DNA of 48,445 bases. Source: Saprospiraceae bacterium (GTDB taxonomy: Bacteria; Bacteroidota; Bacteroidia; Chitinophagales; Saprospiraceae). The DNA lies in NCBI GenBank assembly GCA_025055285.1, contig JANWXM010000027.1, positions 1 to 48,445 of the forward strand. The letters run 5' to 3'. The position numbers and the translations under genes are program-made. This document shows positions 25,767 through 34,373 of the stretch, in pieces; position 1 is the stretch's first letter; each line of letters starts with the position of its first letter. The notes under the pieces are model-generated. The model saw nothing but the letters and a program-made list of their open reading frames with translations, was not told where the DNA came from and did not search any database.

Positions 25767-26867
25767 AGAAAATCTTCTTAAAAAGAGTGCTCCTCCTAAC
25801 AGAGATGAGTGGCGCAAAGTTGCACAAAAGGATACGGCCAAACCGCCCTCCTTCTAATAGGATTGAAATGAGGCACCTTTAGTGGTATCTAGGAAAAAAA
25901 AATTGCGCAGGTACATCTTCGATGAGATACAGAAGCTGATGTTGCTCAAAAAATTCACTACTCTTGAGCACAGCAGTATTTCCGCACACCCAACGCCTTC
26001 CGCGCACCAAAGCAAGAGATTTGCCTGTGAGCATATCGCCCGCTTTGGCAAGCATATTGAACCTCTCATACCCGCGTAAATTATGTGTAATGGCAAAAAC
26101 TCTCCTACAACAATCTCAATCACAGAATGAGATAATGCAAAAGCGCTTTTGAGTCCTGCTAGGCCGGTTAGATACCAATGCGTCCTTCTTCCAAGTCGCG
26201 CGGGTATTGGTTACGTATTAAGCTTTAAAAAAAGTCACACAAACAATTTGCTGTCAAGGTTTTAAGGGCCATCATTGAGCAAAATTATATTGGCCTGCGA
26301 AAGACGGAGAATACACGGCCAAAGCCAATGTATTCACGTCACTGCCTTTCGGTCAGACTCAAGCGCTGTTTTTCGCTATTCAAGCCTCAAAGCAAGGACT
26401 TCGCCTCAGAAGTATTTTTCGGAGAATCCCATTGTAAGGAGTTTTCTGAAAACCAACCTTCTGTTCAGCAACTGCGGTGCTGCTTTTACAGGGTGGAAAA
26501 TACGGCGAGACAATAGTTGTGTAGCCTCTTTTTCTTGGTAAAACCTGTGCTCTTGCACGCACTGGAGACGAATGACGCGAAGTAAACCCCTCTGCAGCGT
26601 AAGAGCAAAGCGCTCGCAAAAAAGTGGCCCTGCTCTGTAGGGATAACTTCAGAAAAGTAACGCAAAAGAAGATCAACCGAATGCTTAGCAGTAGGTAGTT
26701 AGTATACAACCGCGCTAGGCTACGGGTCTTGCTTCTTGGGCACAGAGGCAAGGCCTTCACCTAAGAAGCGACGTTGCTCTTTGGCAAGAAGCATTTGCCT
26801 CGACTTATGACTTAAAATTTTTTTGTTAAAAAAAAACCTTGTATTGCAAGGAACATTTTTATGCATA
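25767..26867. other. 1.1-kb gene-poor stretch with only short open frames
   Basis: The longest frames (89 codons at 25854-26123 minus, 88 at 26275-26541 plus, 126 at 26380-26760 minus) have atypical composition, many Cys/Arg/Ser residues, no signal or domain and poor starts, so I reject them. In a third minus frame near 25890-26080 a short translation containing WVCGNTAVLKSSEFFEQHQL looks protein-like but has no proper start, and may be a gene remnant. A 5-bp-arm inverted repeat CCTTG-tattg-CAAGG at 26837-26851 sits just before the PadR promoter and could be an operator. I see no tRNA-like or terminator structure. Confidence 0.45.
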
Positions 26868-26875
26868 TATCTTTG
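26868..26875 (+). promoter_or_regulatory. -7 element TATCTTTG of the PadR/PspC operon
   Basis: Full match to TAnnTTTG. TTG at 26844-26846 is a possible -33 element, 21 bp upstream. The in-frame ATG at 26861 lies upstream of this box, so translation should start at ATG 26921, leaving a leader of about 40 nt. The small inverted repeat at 26837-26851 overlaps the -33 region and could bind PadR itself. Confidence 0.5.
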
Positions 26876-26920
26876 CGTTGCAATTTATCTAGAAAGGCAA
26901 AGAAGATTATTTATCAAATT

Positions 26921-27337
26921 ATGGATATCGAAAATGCGAAAGCGCAAATGCGCAAGGGAGTGCTAGAAATGTGTGTGCTGGCCGTCGTATCGGAGCGCGA
27001 GACGTATCCTCCAGAGATCATTGAGCGCCTTGCAGAAGTCAACTTACCCATGAAGGAAGGAACCCTTTATCCCCTTTTGATGCGCTTAAAGGGCGAGGGA
27101 CTGGTAGACTACGTATGGCGCGAAGGCATCAAAGGCCCTCCACGTAAATATTTTACTATTACGGAAAAGGGTCGCGTCTTCTTACGCGCTTTGACAAGCA
27201 GTTGGCATGCTCTAGTGAAAGCTGTAAATCAAACACTTGCCTTCTCGGGCAGCAACCCAAGCGTTTCTGCCGAGGAGCCACCTCCTCTGCTCAATGTCGA
27301 GTCGCCTAGGCCAACCGACGATGAGTGCGCATCCTAA
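26921..27337 (+). CDS. PadR-family transcriptional regulator
   Basis: 138 residues: an N-terminal winged helix-turn-helix (about 10-85) and a short Pro/Ser-rich C-terminal tail. MRKGVLEMCVLAVVSERETY then PPEIIERLAEVNLPMKEGTL and YPLLMRLKGEGLVDYVWREG are typical PadR motifs, and GPPRKYFTITEKGRVFL forms the wing. Such proteins often repress an adjacent membrane-protein gene and themselves. The PspC-domain gene follows after 44 bp, a pairing common in Bacteroidota, so that gene is the likely target. ATG 26921 is chosen because the promoter box lies downstream of the earlier in-frame ATG. Confidence 0.9.
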   Translation: MDIENAKAQMRKGVLEMCVLAVVSERETYPPEIIERLAEVNLPMKEGTLYPLLMRLKGEGLVDYVWREGIKGPPRKYFTITEKGRVFLRALTSSWHALVKAVNQTLAFSGSNPSVSAEEPPPLLNVESPRPTDDECAS

Positions 27338-27381
27338 TGCATTGAATAAGTATTTGTAACCACATATAAAAACAAAAGACG

Positions 27382-29463
27382 ATGAACAAGATCTTGCAAA
27401 TTAACTTAGGAGGCCATGCACTGACTATAGATGAGGACGCTTACCAGCATTTGGCCAATTACTTGGATGAGGTTCGTCTTCGCTTAGACGAACATGAGGG
27501 ACGCGACGAAATCCTGCGAGACATTGAAGGGCGATTGGGCGAATTGATCACCAGTCGCCTAGAAGGCCGTAGCATTGTATCGCTTGCTGACGTTCAGGCT
27601 GCTATAGAAGTAATGGGAAAGCCCGAAGAATTTGACAGCGCATCAGGTAATGAGAGTGGTAGTTCGCCTAAATCCTCTAGAGGCAAAAATCTCCGTTTGG
27701 GTCGCCGGCTTTACCGTGACGAGAGCGATGCTGTCATCGGAGGCGTTTGCTCAGGGTTGAGCGCTTATTTTGGTTTAAATGACCCGATATGGATGCGTCT
27801 CATTTTCATTCTCCTAGCGTTAATCTCGTTTGGCTTCTGGATGCCGGCCTATATTTTGCTTTGGATGCTAATGCCGCCGGCTAAGACAGCAGCTGAACGC
27901 TTAGCTATGCGAGGCGAAGCACCTACGCTGGAGAACATCGTACGCGAAGTTGAGCATGGTGCAGAGCGCCTTGCCCAACGCGCTAAAGCCTTCGGCGAGC
28001 GCGCTGCGGTCAGAATGGAAACAGTTTCTTCTAGCTCTGCCTCGGGATGTGCTACTTTGCTTGCCCGATTCTTCAAGGGTGTGGCCATTTTCTTTGCTAT
28101 TGGCTTGATTTCCCTACTGGGCACACTCTGGGTAGCTGGCACTATCGCTTTTTTTACTGAGCGCTCGCAGATCGCACTCCAAAGCCCGCTTCCTATTGAG
28201 GCAAGTTATTTGGGATTCGTCAACTTCTTCTTCCTAGTGGGCATACCCGTTGTTGGGCTCTTAACGTGGCTATTTCGAACCATCTTTCGCCTTCAAGTTC
28301 CGCGGTGGCTAGGACCAGGCATGGTCGCGTTATGGGTTCTAAACCTCATCTCACTGGGCTTGCTTGCTATATGGGGAGTGCGAGAATACCGCGTTGAAGG
28401 TTCTGTAAATCAGACCATTGACTTCAGCACTTTGACCTCCGACACGCTTTACGTCCAGTTCAATCCTCCCAGCATCTATAAATACACGATCTTCCGCTTT
28501 GAAATAGAGGAAAATGTAGCTAGTATTCCGCTTATTGAAGTGAAGCGGAGTGAAACTGCGCGCTTTGAAGGCAACTCCTCGCTTTTCGCTCGAGGAGCTA
28601 CCCAAGAAGAAGCCTATGAGCACGCTAAGCGCATACCCTTTAAAGTCGTTCTCTCTGGAAATACCCTAACCATTCCTGGTCAAATCCGTATGTTGCCAGG
28701 AGGATGGCGCGCCCAACGGGCCAAAGTGACGTTGTACGTGCCTGAAGGAAAATACATCGTTTTCAAAGAGGGTGCCCATGAGCACGTACGAGCAGACTAT
28801 GTGAACGAGCTTTATCCCATTGAGGAGAATCCAGGAAAAGCCTTCCAAATGACGAGCCTAGGACTTTCCTGTGCCCATTGCGAGCCAGCCGATGACGACT
28901 CGTTTTCGGAGGTAAATCAATTTATTTTAGAAGGCAATTTAGATGTAGATATCATTTATAGTGAAACATTTAGTGTCCACTGCCCAGGGGCGACTGCTGA
29001 AACAGACTATGCCTCTGTTGTGCGAAAAGGCAATGCATTGGTCGTTTCAGCAACGGAAAGTAAGGGTTCTGGGCCGCTCCGCTGTATTGTGCACACGACG
29101 AACTTTGCTAGCTTAACCGCCAAGGGCAAAGGGCGAATAACACTTCAAGGTTTTGACGAAAGTAACTCTTCCATTACAGTTAGCGGTCCTATTGAGGTGC
29201 GCGGTCTGTACAGCTCTAGTAGATTAAAGGTTATGCTCAAGGACAAAGCAAGGATTGAACTCGTCGGCGAGGGCGATCGGCTCGAAGCTTACCTCAGTGG
29301 AGGTGCTCAGCTTAATGCCATTACGTGGGACGTCGAAAGGGCAAATATTTCGGCTGTCAATGACAGCAAAGCGCACATTAGGGCTGAAGAAGAAATTTAC
29401 ATACACACCGATGCATCTAGCGTCGTCTATACCTCTGGGCCAGCTACTGTGCGAAAGCGGTAA
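27382..29463 (+). CDS. PspC-domain membrane protein with C-terminal DUF2807-like beta-helix
   Basis: 693 residues. The first 90 (LGGHALTIDEDAYQHLANYL, RLGELITSRLEGRS) form a small cytoplasmic domain found in this family. PspC is at about 107-165 (RRLYRDESDAVIGGVCSGLS with a membrane span in IFILLALISFGFWMPAYILL). Three further spans lie near 225-255, 275-297 and 307-332. The extracytoplasmic part (about 345-693) ends in a right-handed beta-helix of the DUF2807/head GIN type (FILEGNLDVDIIYSETFSVH, ITLQGFDESNSSITVSG). PspC proteins sense envelope stress. With the PadR regulator upstream it forms a two-gene operon closed by the terminator at 29500. Confidence 0.88.
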   Translation: MNKILQINLGGHALTIDEDAYQHLANYLDEVRLRLDEHEGRDEILRDIEGRLGELITSRLEGRSIVSLADVQAAIEVMGKPEEFDSASGNESGSSPKSSRGKNLRLGRRLYRDESDAVIGGVCSGLSAYFGLNDPIWMRLIFILLALISFGFWMPAYILLWMLMPPAKTAAERLAMRGEAPTLENIVREVEHGAERLAQRAKAFGERAAVRMETVSSSSASGCATLLARFFKGVAIFFAIGLISLLGTLWVAGTIAFFTERSQIALQSPLPIEASYLGFVNFFFLVGIPVVGLLTWLFRTIFRLQVPRWLGPGMVALWVLNLISLGLLAIWGVREYRVEGSVNQTIDFSTLTSDTLYVQFNPPSIYKYTIFRFEIEENVASIPLIEVKRSETARFEGNSSLFARGATQEEAYEHAKRIPFKVVLSGNTLTIPGQIRMLPGGWRAQRAKVTLYVPEGKYIVFKEGAHEHVRADYVNELYPIEENPGKAFQMTSLGLSCAHCEPADDDSFSEVNQFILEGNLDVDIIYSETFSVHCPGATAETDYASVVRKGNALVVSATESKGSGPLRCIVHTTNFASLTAKGKGRITLQGFDESNSSITVSGPIEVRGLYSSSRLKVMLKDKARIELVGEGDRLEAYLSGGAQLNAITWDVERANISAVNDSKAHIRAEEEIYIHTDASSVVYTSGPATVRKR

Positions 29464-29499
29464 GGTCTGATTATCAATTCAGTGTCACCGACAATAAAC

Positions 29500-29548
29500 C
29501 GGCAGAGGAGGACTTTGTTTTGTAAGGTATCCTCTGCCGTTTTTTTTT
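29500..29548 (+). terminator. Rho-independent terminator after the PspC gene
   Basis: A perfect 10-bp stem CGGCAGAGGA / TCCTCTGCCG, a 20-nt loop, and a run of nine T. It lies 36 bp after the stop codon and just before the next gene, so it isolates the PadR-PspC operon from the reductase gene. Confidence 0.8.
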
Positions 29549-29559
29549 CATAGAAAAAC

Positions 29560-30291
29560 ATGCCTACTCTCTGGTACGAAAGCCTCGTTGTGCGCATTGA
29601 ACAAGCTACTCCTACTGTGCGGCGTTTTTGGTTATCTACTCCGTCTGTTCAACGTCCACCCTTCAAAGCTGGGCAATTCATTACCTTCGATCTGCCGATT
29701 GGAGAGAAACGCCTGCATCGCTGGCGAAGTTACTCCATTGCTAGCGCGCCAGAAGACGACCCAGATCTTCTCGAATTGTGCATCGTGCGTGTGCCCGATG
29801 GATTAGCTACGCGCTACCTCTTTGAAGAAGTGAAGGAAGGCTCAGTACTACGTTGGAAAGGGCCAGAAGGCACCTTTTGTTTACCCGATACTCTAGAGGA
29901 TAAGGACTTAGTCATGGTATGCACGGGTACAGGTGTGGCTCCGTTTCGAAGCATGTTGCGCCACTTACACCACACGGGTCAGCCTCATCGCAACCTTCAC
30001 CTCATCTTTGGTACACGCACTGAGCAAGATATCCTCTATCGCCGCGAATTTGAAGAATTGACGAGAATTATGCCTCAATTTCGATACGATATAGCGCTCT
30101 CTCGTCAACCCAATTGGCCGGGCTATCGCGGTTACGTACACCAAATTTATTTAGAGCATTACGCTCAAAAACGCCCTGACGTACTTTTTTATCTATGTGG
30201 CTGGAGCAATATGATTGACGAAGCAGTAGCCAACCTTCTGGTCAAACTCGGCTACGACCGAAAGCAAATTCTCTACGAGCTGTACGGATAG
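29560..30291 (+). CDS. fpr: Ferredoxin--NADP+ reductase family flavoprotein
   Basis: Moves electrons between NAD(P)H and ferredoxin or flavodoxin. 243 residues. The FAD-binding RSYSIASAP is at 56-64, the NAD(P)-binding GTGVAPFRSMLRH starts at 123, IFGTRTEQDILYR is in the second half, and FYLCGWSNMIDEAVANLL carries the CGxxxM motif near the end. It closes at LYELYG, with the terminal aromatic-containing tail usual in the group. The ferredoxin or flavodoxin partner is not in the window. It begins right after the terminator at 29500-29548, so it must use its own promoter; none is obvious. Confidence 0.88.
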   Translation: MPTLWYESLVVRIEQATPTVRRFWLSTPSVQRPPFKAGQFITFDLPIGEKRLHRWRSYSIASAPEDDPDLLELCIVRVPDGLATRYLFEEVKEGSVLRWKGPEGTFCLPDTLEDKDLVMVCTGTGVAPFRSMLRHLHHTGQPHRNLHLIFGTRTEQDILYRREFEELTRIMPQFRYDIALSRQPNWPGYRGYVHQIYLEHYAQKRPDVLFYLCGWSNMIDEAVANLLVKLGYDRKQILYELYG

Positions 30292-30871
30292 TCTTACCTA
30301 GAAAACCTCTCGAAGATGACCCAAAGAAACTGCAACAGTACTTAGCAAGAGTGGTCTTTTTTCTCACCGATAGAAATCTCGACATAGAACAATACATCGC
30401 GAGGCTCTACTCTAGGAAGGAACCCATCCTCCTGCTCTGGCGGCCTAAGATTTTTTGAAGGATTAACTCATAACTTCGGGCACGAACCCAACCATTGTAG
30501 GCTCAGCATCAGACCGTTTTGATGACTTGCCTCTGCCCAGAGAGAAGCGAAACCATTGAAATCGTTGCACAACAAAGCACCGCAGCAACGTTCTTACGAC
30601 TGCGATTGCAGGTCGAAAGAGGCGTCACCGGCTCGTATTCCCTGTTTGCTGAATCCTACTTAATGACGCAAAAATCAAAGGTCCACCTAGTTGACTATGC
30701 TAACACGCAGGGCGACGTCGCACTCGAATCGCGCGCAACATCTGTGCGTGAACAACCCTTCAATCTAACAAACTTCCACGCCAAAACATCGCAAAAGCGC
30801 ATTAAAAAAGCCGAGCAAAACACCGCGATCGGCTTGCTACAAGAGCTTTCCTTGGGTAGTAGCTCAAAGGG
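30292..30871. other. 580-bp stretch with only weak coding signs
   Basis: Directly after fpr a frame is open from 30291 to a TGA at 30456-30458. Its translation (KKLQQYLARVVFFLTDRNLD, then QYIARLYSRKEPILLLW) looks protein-like but has no ATG, so it may be the end of an eroded gene. A longer frame at 30519-30938 is listed separately with low confidence. No terminator, RNA gene or repeat was recognised. Confidence 0.4.
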
Positions 30872-30938
30872 TCATTGCCGCAGGATTTCAAGAGCCTGGA
30901 AAGGACGCTGCAAAGCATCCTCGAGCACTATGATGTAA
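30519..30938 (+). CDS. Doubtful hypothetical protein
   Basis: A 139-codon frame with fairly normal codon use (TFLRLRLQVERGVTGSYSLF, then KVHLVDYANTQGDVALESRA) but no domain, signal peptide or known family. Its last 67 bp overlap the 3' end of the T9SS cargo gene on the opposite strand, which counts against it. It fills most of a gap otherwise empty of genes. It could be a small accessory gene or chance. Confidence 0.22.
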   Translation: MMTCLCPERSETIEIVAQQSTAATFLRLRLQVERGVTGSYSLFAESYLMTQKSKVHLVDYANTQGDVALESRATSVREQPFNLTNFHAKTSQKRIKKAEQNTAIGLLQELSLGSSSKGHCRRISRAWKGRCKASSSTMM

Positions 30939-31555
30939 CTGCCCTGAGGTTGTTCAGCCAAGGAGTAATAGGCTCCTGGACTAGCTAGGAAACGCGCTAC
31001 TTCTCGCCCATCAAGGGATAACACTCGCATGCTACGTACAACCTCGGCATTCGAAAGCCAAAAACCATCAGTTGTAGGGTTCGGATAGACCTTTACTGTA
31101 GCCGGAGGCAACGGCTGATTCGCTTTCGACGTAGGCGACGTAAACAAGAACGTAACTGTAACGCTGTCAGCCGGGACATTTTCATTGCTCATTCTTAAGC
31201 GGATAACTGCCTCGGCCCCCACGATGCTATCGTAGTTGAGGAAATGCATGATAATAAGCCCGGCCTGATTGGGTTGCATATCGAAAGTTTGAGTGCTCAC
31301 CGGTGGAGTGTAGCATAGATTCAGGTCACACACTTGCGAGAGGCATCCTGGAGTAATGCGCACGATAGTGCGCGTCCAGCGGATTGTTTGAACCTGATTG
31401 GTCAAATTTGTAATTGTGAAATGCCCCTGTACATCTGGTTCCGTATGCGGCGCAATTTTCCAAACTTCCGTTGCGCTCACACTGAAGGTCGTCTGAGCCA
31501 CAGCTGTCGAAATGGCTAAAGCAAAAAGCAAGAAGCAGGCAATTGTAAACCTCAT
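30872..31555 (-). CDS. Small secreted protein with T9SS sorting domain
   Basis: 227 residues. The signal peptide IACFLLFALAISTAVAQ is cleaved near 21. The mature part is one beta-sandwich-like domain of about 120 residues with FTITNLTNQVQTIRWTRTIV and a Cys pair in TPGCLSQVCDLNLC, resembling secreted immunoglobulin-like modules. From about 155, VKVYPNPTTDGFWLSNAEVV to GSYIIVLEDALQRPFQALEI is a type A T9SS sorting domain. Function unknown. It is divergent from the thioredoxin-like cargo gene at 31652, with about 96 bp between starts. Confidence 0.78.
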   Translation of the reverse strand: MRFTIACFLLFALAISTAVAQTTFSVSATEVWKIAPHTEPDVQGHFTITNLTNQVQTIRWTRTIVRITPGCLSQVCDLNLCYTPPVSTQTFDMQPNQAGLIIMHFLNYDSIVGAEAVIRLRMSNENVPADSVTVTFLFTSPTSKANQPLPPATVKVYPNPTTDGFWLSNAEVVRSMRVLSLDGREVARFLASPGAYYSLAEQPQGSYIIVLEDALQRPFQALEILRQ

Positions 31556-31624
31556 AAATGTCTAAAATTTGCATTTAAGTAAAATAAACTGGACAAAAAT
31601 AGATAACTCACGGAAATAAAAGCC

Positions 31625-31632
31625 TATTTTTG
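31625..31632 (+). promoter_or_regulatory. -7 element TATTTTTG before the thioredoxin-like cargo gene
   Basis: Full match to TAnnTTTG, 19 nt before ATG 31652. No clear -33 element. Confidence 0.42.
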
Positions 31633-31651
31633 GAGAAGAATACACGTCAAT

Positions 31652-33196
31652 ATGCTAAAAATAGACAAGATTGGCTACACCTTAGCGCTGTGTTGCACAT
31701 TAGCTCAGGCCCAAACGCCCTTTTCCGCCGCTGACTTCACTGCTACTGATGTAAACGGTCGTACTTGGAACCTGTATCAATTGCTCAGCAATGGCAATGC
31801 AGTTTTGCTTCATTTTATGACCACTTACTGTATGTCTTGCTGGGCCTACCACCAGAGTAAGACTTTGCACACGCTTTATCAGCAACACGGCCCTGATGGC
31901 GGTACCAATCGAGTAAAAATTTTTTTGGTAGAAAGCGACCCGGCTACTTCCGTCAACTGCCTGTATGGGCTATCGGGCTGTAATTATTTTACCCCTGGCA
32001 ACTGGACCTCCAATACTTTCTTTCCCATTTTGAATGACCATACTCTTGCGTCTAAATACAATGTATCGGAATATCCAACCCTAATTCTCGTTTGCCCTAA
32101 CCGAAAGGCCTATCGCCTTCGTCCTACGGGTGCTGCAGAATTGTTTGCCTATGTGCAAGACTGTCCAGTTGCCTTAGGTCAACACAACGCCGCCCTCTTC
32201 GATTTCGAACCGGGTTCGCCCTGGAGCGATGTGTGTACTTCCATTGCCCTTCATCCTCGGGTTCGGCTCGTCAACCTAGGAAAAAGCCCTTTGCAAAAAA
32301 GCTACGTCGGTTTATTTTGGCAAAACGAATTGTTACAAACCGTTTCGTGGCAGGGTATCTTGACTACCTATCAAGACACGCTTCTATCCTTTGCTCCGCA
32401 GATTCGCAACGACAGCGGCATACTTCAAGTGCGCATACTGAGCTTTAATGGTGGAGCTCACGACGCCGACTCCACCAACAATTATCGCGCTCATTCCTTT
32501 GGAAAAGCCTCACAAAACGAAGATCATGCCTTTCTGCTCAAAATTCGCACAGACCACTTTGGCGCAGAAACCTACTGGGAATTGCGCGATGAGCAAGGCC
32601 ACGTGCTTCGCTCCGGCGGCAATCTCTTGGTAGGGCCCAATGGAGGCGGTTTGTATCCTTCCGTAACCGGCGGACCAGGTGCTTATAGCGACAACGCAAC
32701 CATTTACGACACCCTTTACCTGCCCAAACCAGGATGCTACACCCTACACTTCGTGGATGCCTACGGCGACGGCATGTGCTGCGCCAACGGGCAGGGCTAC
32801 TTCCAACTTTATCGCCTTCGAAACCCATTAGATACACCAATTTTGTCAGGAGGGCGCTTTGGAGCTTACGACCGCCGGCGTTTTAACACCAATGCAAGTA
32901 CAACATCGAACCCTCCCTCTGACACTAAAGAAACTACAACTCTACACCTCTGGCCAAATCCAGCCATAGAGAGGCTGTTCATCCAATTTACTTGGGATAG
33001 AACTGAATCACTGAAGATAAGTATAGTAGATATGCTGGGGCGACCACTTAAGGCCTTGCCGCCTGTGCCTGCAGTGGCCCACGAGCCCGTCACTACGACA
33101 GTGGAACCACTCGCTTTGCCCTCAGGCGTATATTGGCTTCGAATATGCGGACCGACAGGCGAGACGATAACCCACAAATTTGCAGTTATGCGCTGA
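31652..33196 (+). CDS. Secreted thioredoxin-like protein with T9SS sorting domain
   Basis: 514 residues with an N-terminal signal (LALCCTLAQAQ). Residues about 25-170 form a redoxin/thioredoxin-like domain: DFTATDVNGRTWNLYQLL, then LLHFMTTYCMSCWAYHQ with a CMSC active-site motif, and a cis-Pro region VSEYPTLILVCP. The middle has beta-rich segments, one with YGDGMCCANGQGYFQLYRL, a motif I associate with Bacteroidota secreted proteins. The last 85 residues (LHLWPNPAIERLFIQF to GVYWLRICGPTGETITHKFA) form a T9SS sorting domain. It is probably a surface thiol-disulfide or disulfide-stabilised binding protein; the redox role is inferred. Confidence 0.83.
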   Translation: MLKIDKIGYTLALCCTLAQAQTPFSAADFTATDVNGRTWNLYQLLSNGNAVLLHFMTTYCMSCWAYHQSKTLHTLYQQHGPDGGTNRVKIFLVESDPATSVNCLYGLSGCNYFTPGNWTSNTFFPILNDHTLASKYNVSEYPTLILVCPNRKAYRLRPTGAAELFAYVQDCPVALGQHNAALFDFEPGSPWSDVCTSIALHPRVRLVNLGKSPLQKSYVGLFWQNELLQTVSWQGILTTYQDTLLSFAPQIRNDSGILQVRILSFNGGAHDADSTNNYRAHSFGKASQNEDHAFLLKIRTDHFGAETYWELRDEQGHVLRSGGNLLVGPNGGGLYPSVTGGPGAYSDNATIYDTLYLPKPGCYTLHFVDAYGDGMCCANGQGYFQLYRLRNPLDTPILSGGRFGAYDRRRFNTNASTTSNPPSDTKETTTLHLWPNPAIERLFIQFTWDRTESLKISIVDMLGRPLKALPPVPAVAHEPVTTTVEPLALPSGVYWLRICGPTGETITHKFAVMR

Positions 33197-33223
33197 GTCG
33201 CTCAACTCAAGCCACTGAGTGCT

Positions 33224-33231
33224 TACTTTTG
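33224..33231 (+). promoter_or_regulatory. -7 element TACTTTTG 7 nt before the thrB start
   Basis: Full match to TAnnTTTG followed by GCGCACGC and the ATG at 33239. The distance implies that transcription starts on or near the start codon. Confidence 0.5.
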
Positions 33232-33238
33232 CGCACGC

Positions 33239-34213
33239 ATGCGCCGCAAACATGCAAGGCGGAATCATTTGTCAAAAAGTTGTTTTGTGGGTATTAAAGT
33301 CTTCGCACCTGCTTCTATTGGCAACGTCGGTGTCGGATTTGACATCTTGGGCCTAGCCCTCGAGCGGCCAGGCGACGAGGTTATCGCGCGCAAGAGCGCT
33401 ACTCCTGGCGTACGAATTGTGAAAATTACCGGCCACGGCGGTAAACTGCCCTATGCTACAGAGGAAAACACTGCAGGTGTAGCCGCCTTGCGATTGCTAG
33501 AACATTTAGGCGCTACTGACGTGGGGATTGAGTTAGAGATTCACAAAAAGATGCCCTTAGGCAGTGGCCTGGGCAGTAGCGCAGCTAGTGCTGCCGCTGC
33601 TGTACTAGCAGTAAGCGAATTGCTCCGCACGGGCATGAGTAAGCGCGAACTCTTACCTTTCGCTTGCATGGGCGAACAAGTAGCAGCTGGAGGCTTTCAT
33701 GCCGACAATGTGGCCCCTTCTTTACTGGGTGGCATTGTGCTTATATGCAATAACGATCCTCTTGATGTTCATCGGCTCCACGTACCCTTGGGCTTGTACG
33801 TAGCCGTCGTTCACCCTCACCTCCAGGTCCTAACGCGGGAAGCACGCGCCGTACTAAAACCCGACATACCTTTGCGCGACCACGTTCGCCAGAGCGCTTT
33901 CCTGGCGGGCTTCATTGTGGGTTGTTTTACCTCTGACCTCGAACTAATCGGACGCTGCCTGCGCGACGTAATCGTGGAACCTCAGCGCGCTCACTTGATT
34001 CCGGGTTTCTACGATGTGCAGGCCGCCGCGTTAGAGGCAGGCGCATTGGGTTGCAGCATCTCGGGCGCAGGCCCATCCGTTTTCGCTCTTTGCGACAACA
34101 GCCTTGTCGCTGAAAATGCCGCTTACGCTATGCAACACGCTTTCCGCCAGCACGATATAGCAAGTGACCTCTACCTATCGAAAGTCAATTTGGAGGGCGC
34201 GACGGTGTGTTGA
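33239..34213 (+). CDS. thrB: Homoserine kinase
   Basis: GHMP-family kinase that phosphorylates homoserine in threonine synthesis. 324 residues. VFAPASIGNVGVGFDILGLA is the N-terminal homoserine-binding strand, PLGSGLGSSAASAAAAVLA (from about 106) the ATP-binding loop, and GCSISGAGPSVFALCDN near 280 the third GHMP motif. The 17-residue N-terminus (MRRKHARRNHL...) is longer and more basic than usual, so the true start could be the downstream GTG (VGIKVFAP), but ATG 33239 sits right after a -7 box. thrA and thrC are not nearby. Confidence 0.92.
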   Translation: MRRKHARRNHLSKSCFVGIKVFAPASIGNVGVGFDILGLALERPGDEVIARKSATPGVRIVKITGHGGKLPYATEENTAGVAALRLLEHLGATDVGIELEIHKKMPLGSGLGSSAASAAAAVLAVSELLRTGMSKRELLPFACMGEQVAAGGFHADNVAPSLLGGIVLICNNDPLDVHRLHVPLGLYVAVVHPHLQVLTREARAVLKPDIPLRDHVRQSAFLAGFIVGCFTSDLELIGRCLRDVIVEPQRAHLIPGFYDVQAAALEAGALGCSISGAGPSVFALCDNSLVAENAAYAMQHAFRQHDIASDLYLSKVNLEGATVC

Positions 34214-34281
34214 GAAAGGCGCCTCAAGCATCCATCTAAAAAATACTCAAAAAACTGTACTGCCCTTGCGCGTAATCTTAT

Positions 34282-34289
34282 TAACTTTG
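34282..34289 (+). promoter_or_regulatory. -7 element TAACTTTG upstream of the unknown membrane protein gene
   Basis: Match to TAnnTTTG, 84 nt before ATG 34374. A TTG at 34266-34268 is only 13 bp upstream, too close for a usual -33 element, so support is modest. Confidence 0.35.
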
Positions 34290-34373
34290 GGCCAATTATT
34301 ACCAAAGTCTGGGTACTACAAGCTTCCTAGGCGAGTGTAAAACCCTTATTCGTATCACCAATAAGGTCCCTTC

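Noticed and set aside
26380-26760. 126-codon minus frame in the gene-poor stretch
   Set aside because: Rich in Arg, Ser and Leu without domain, signal or promoter; probably chance.
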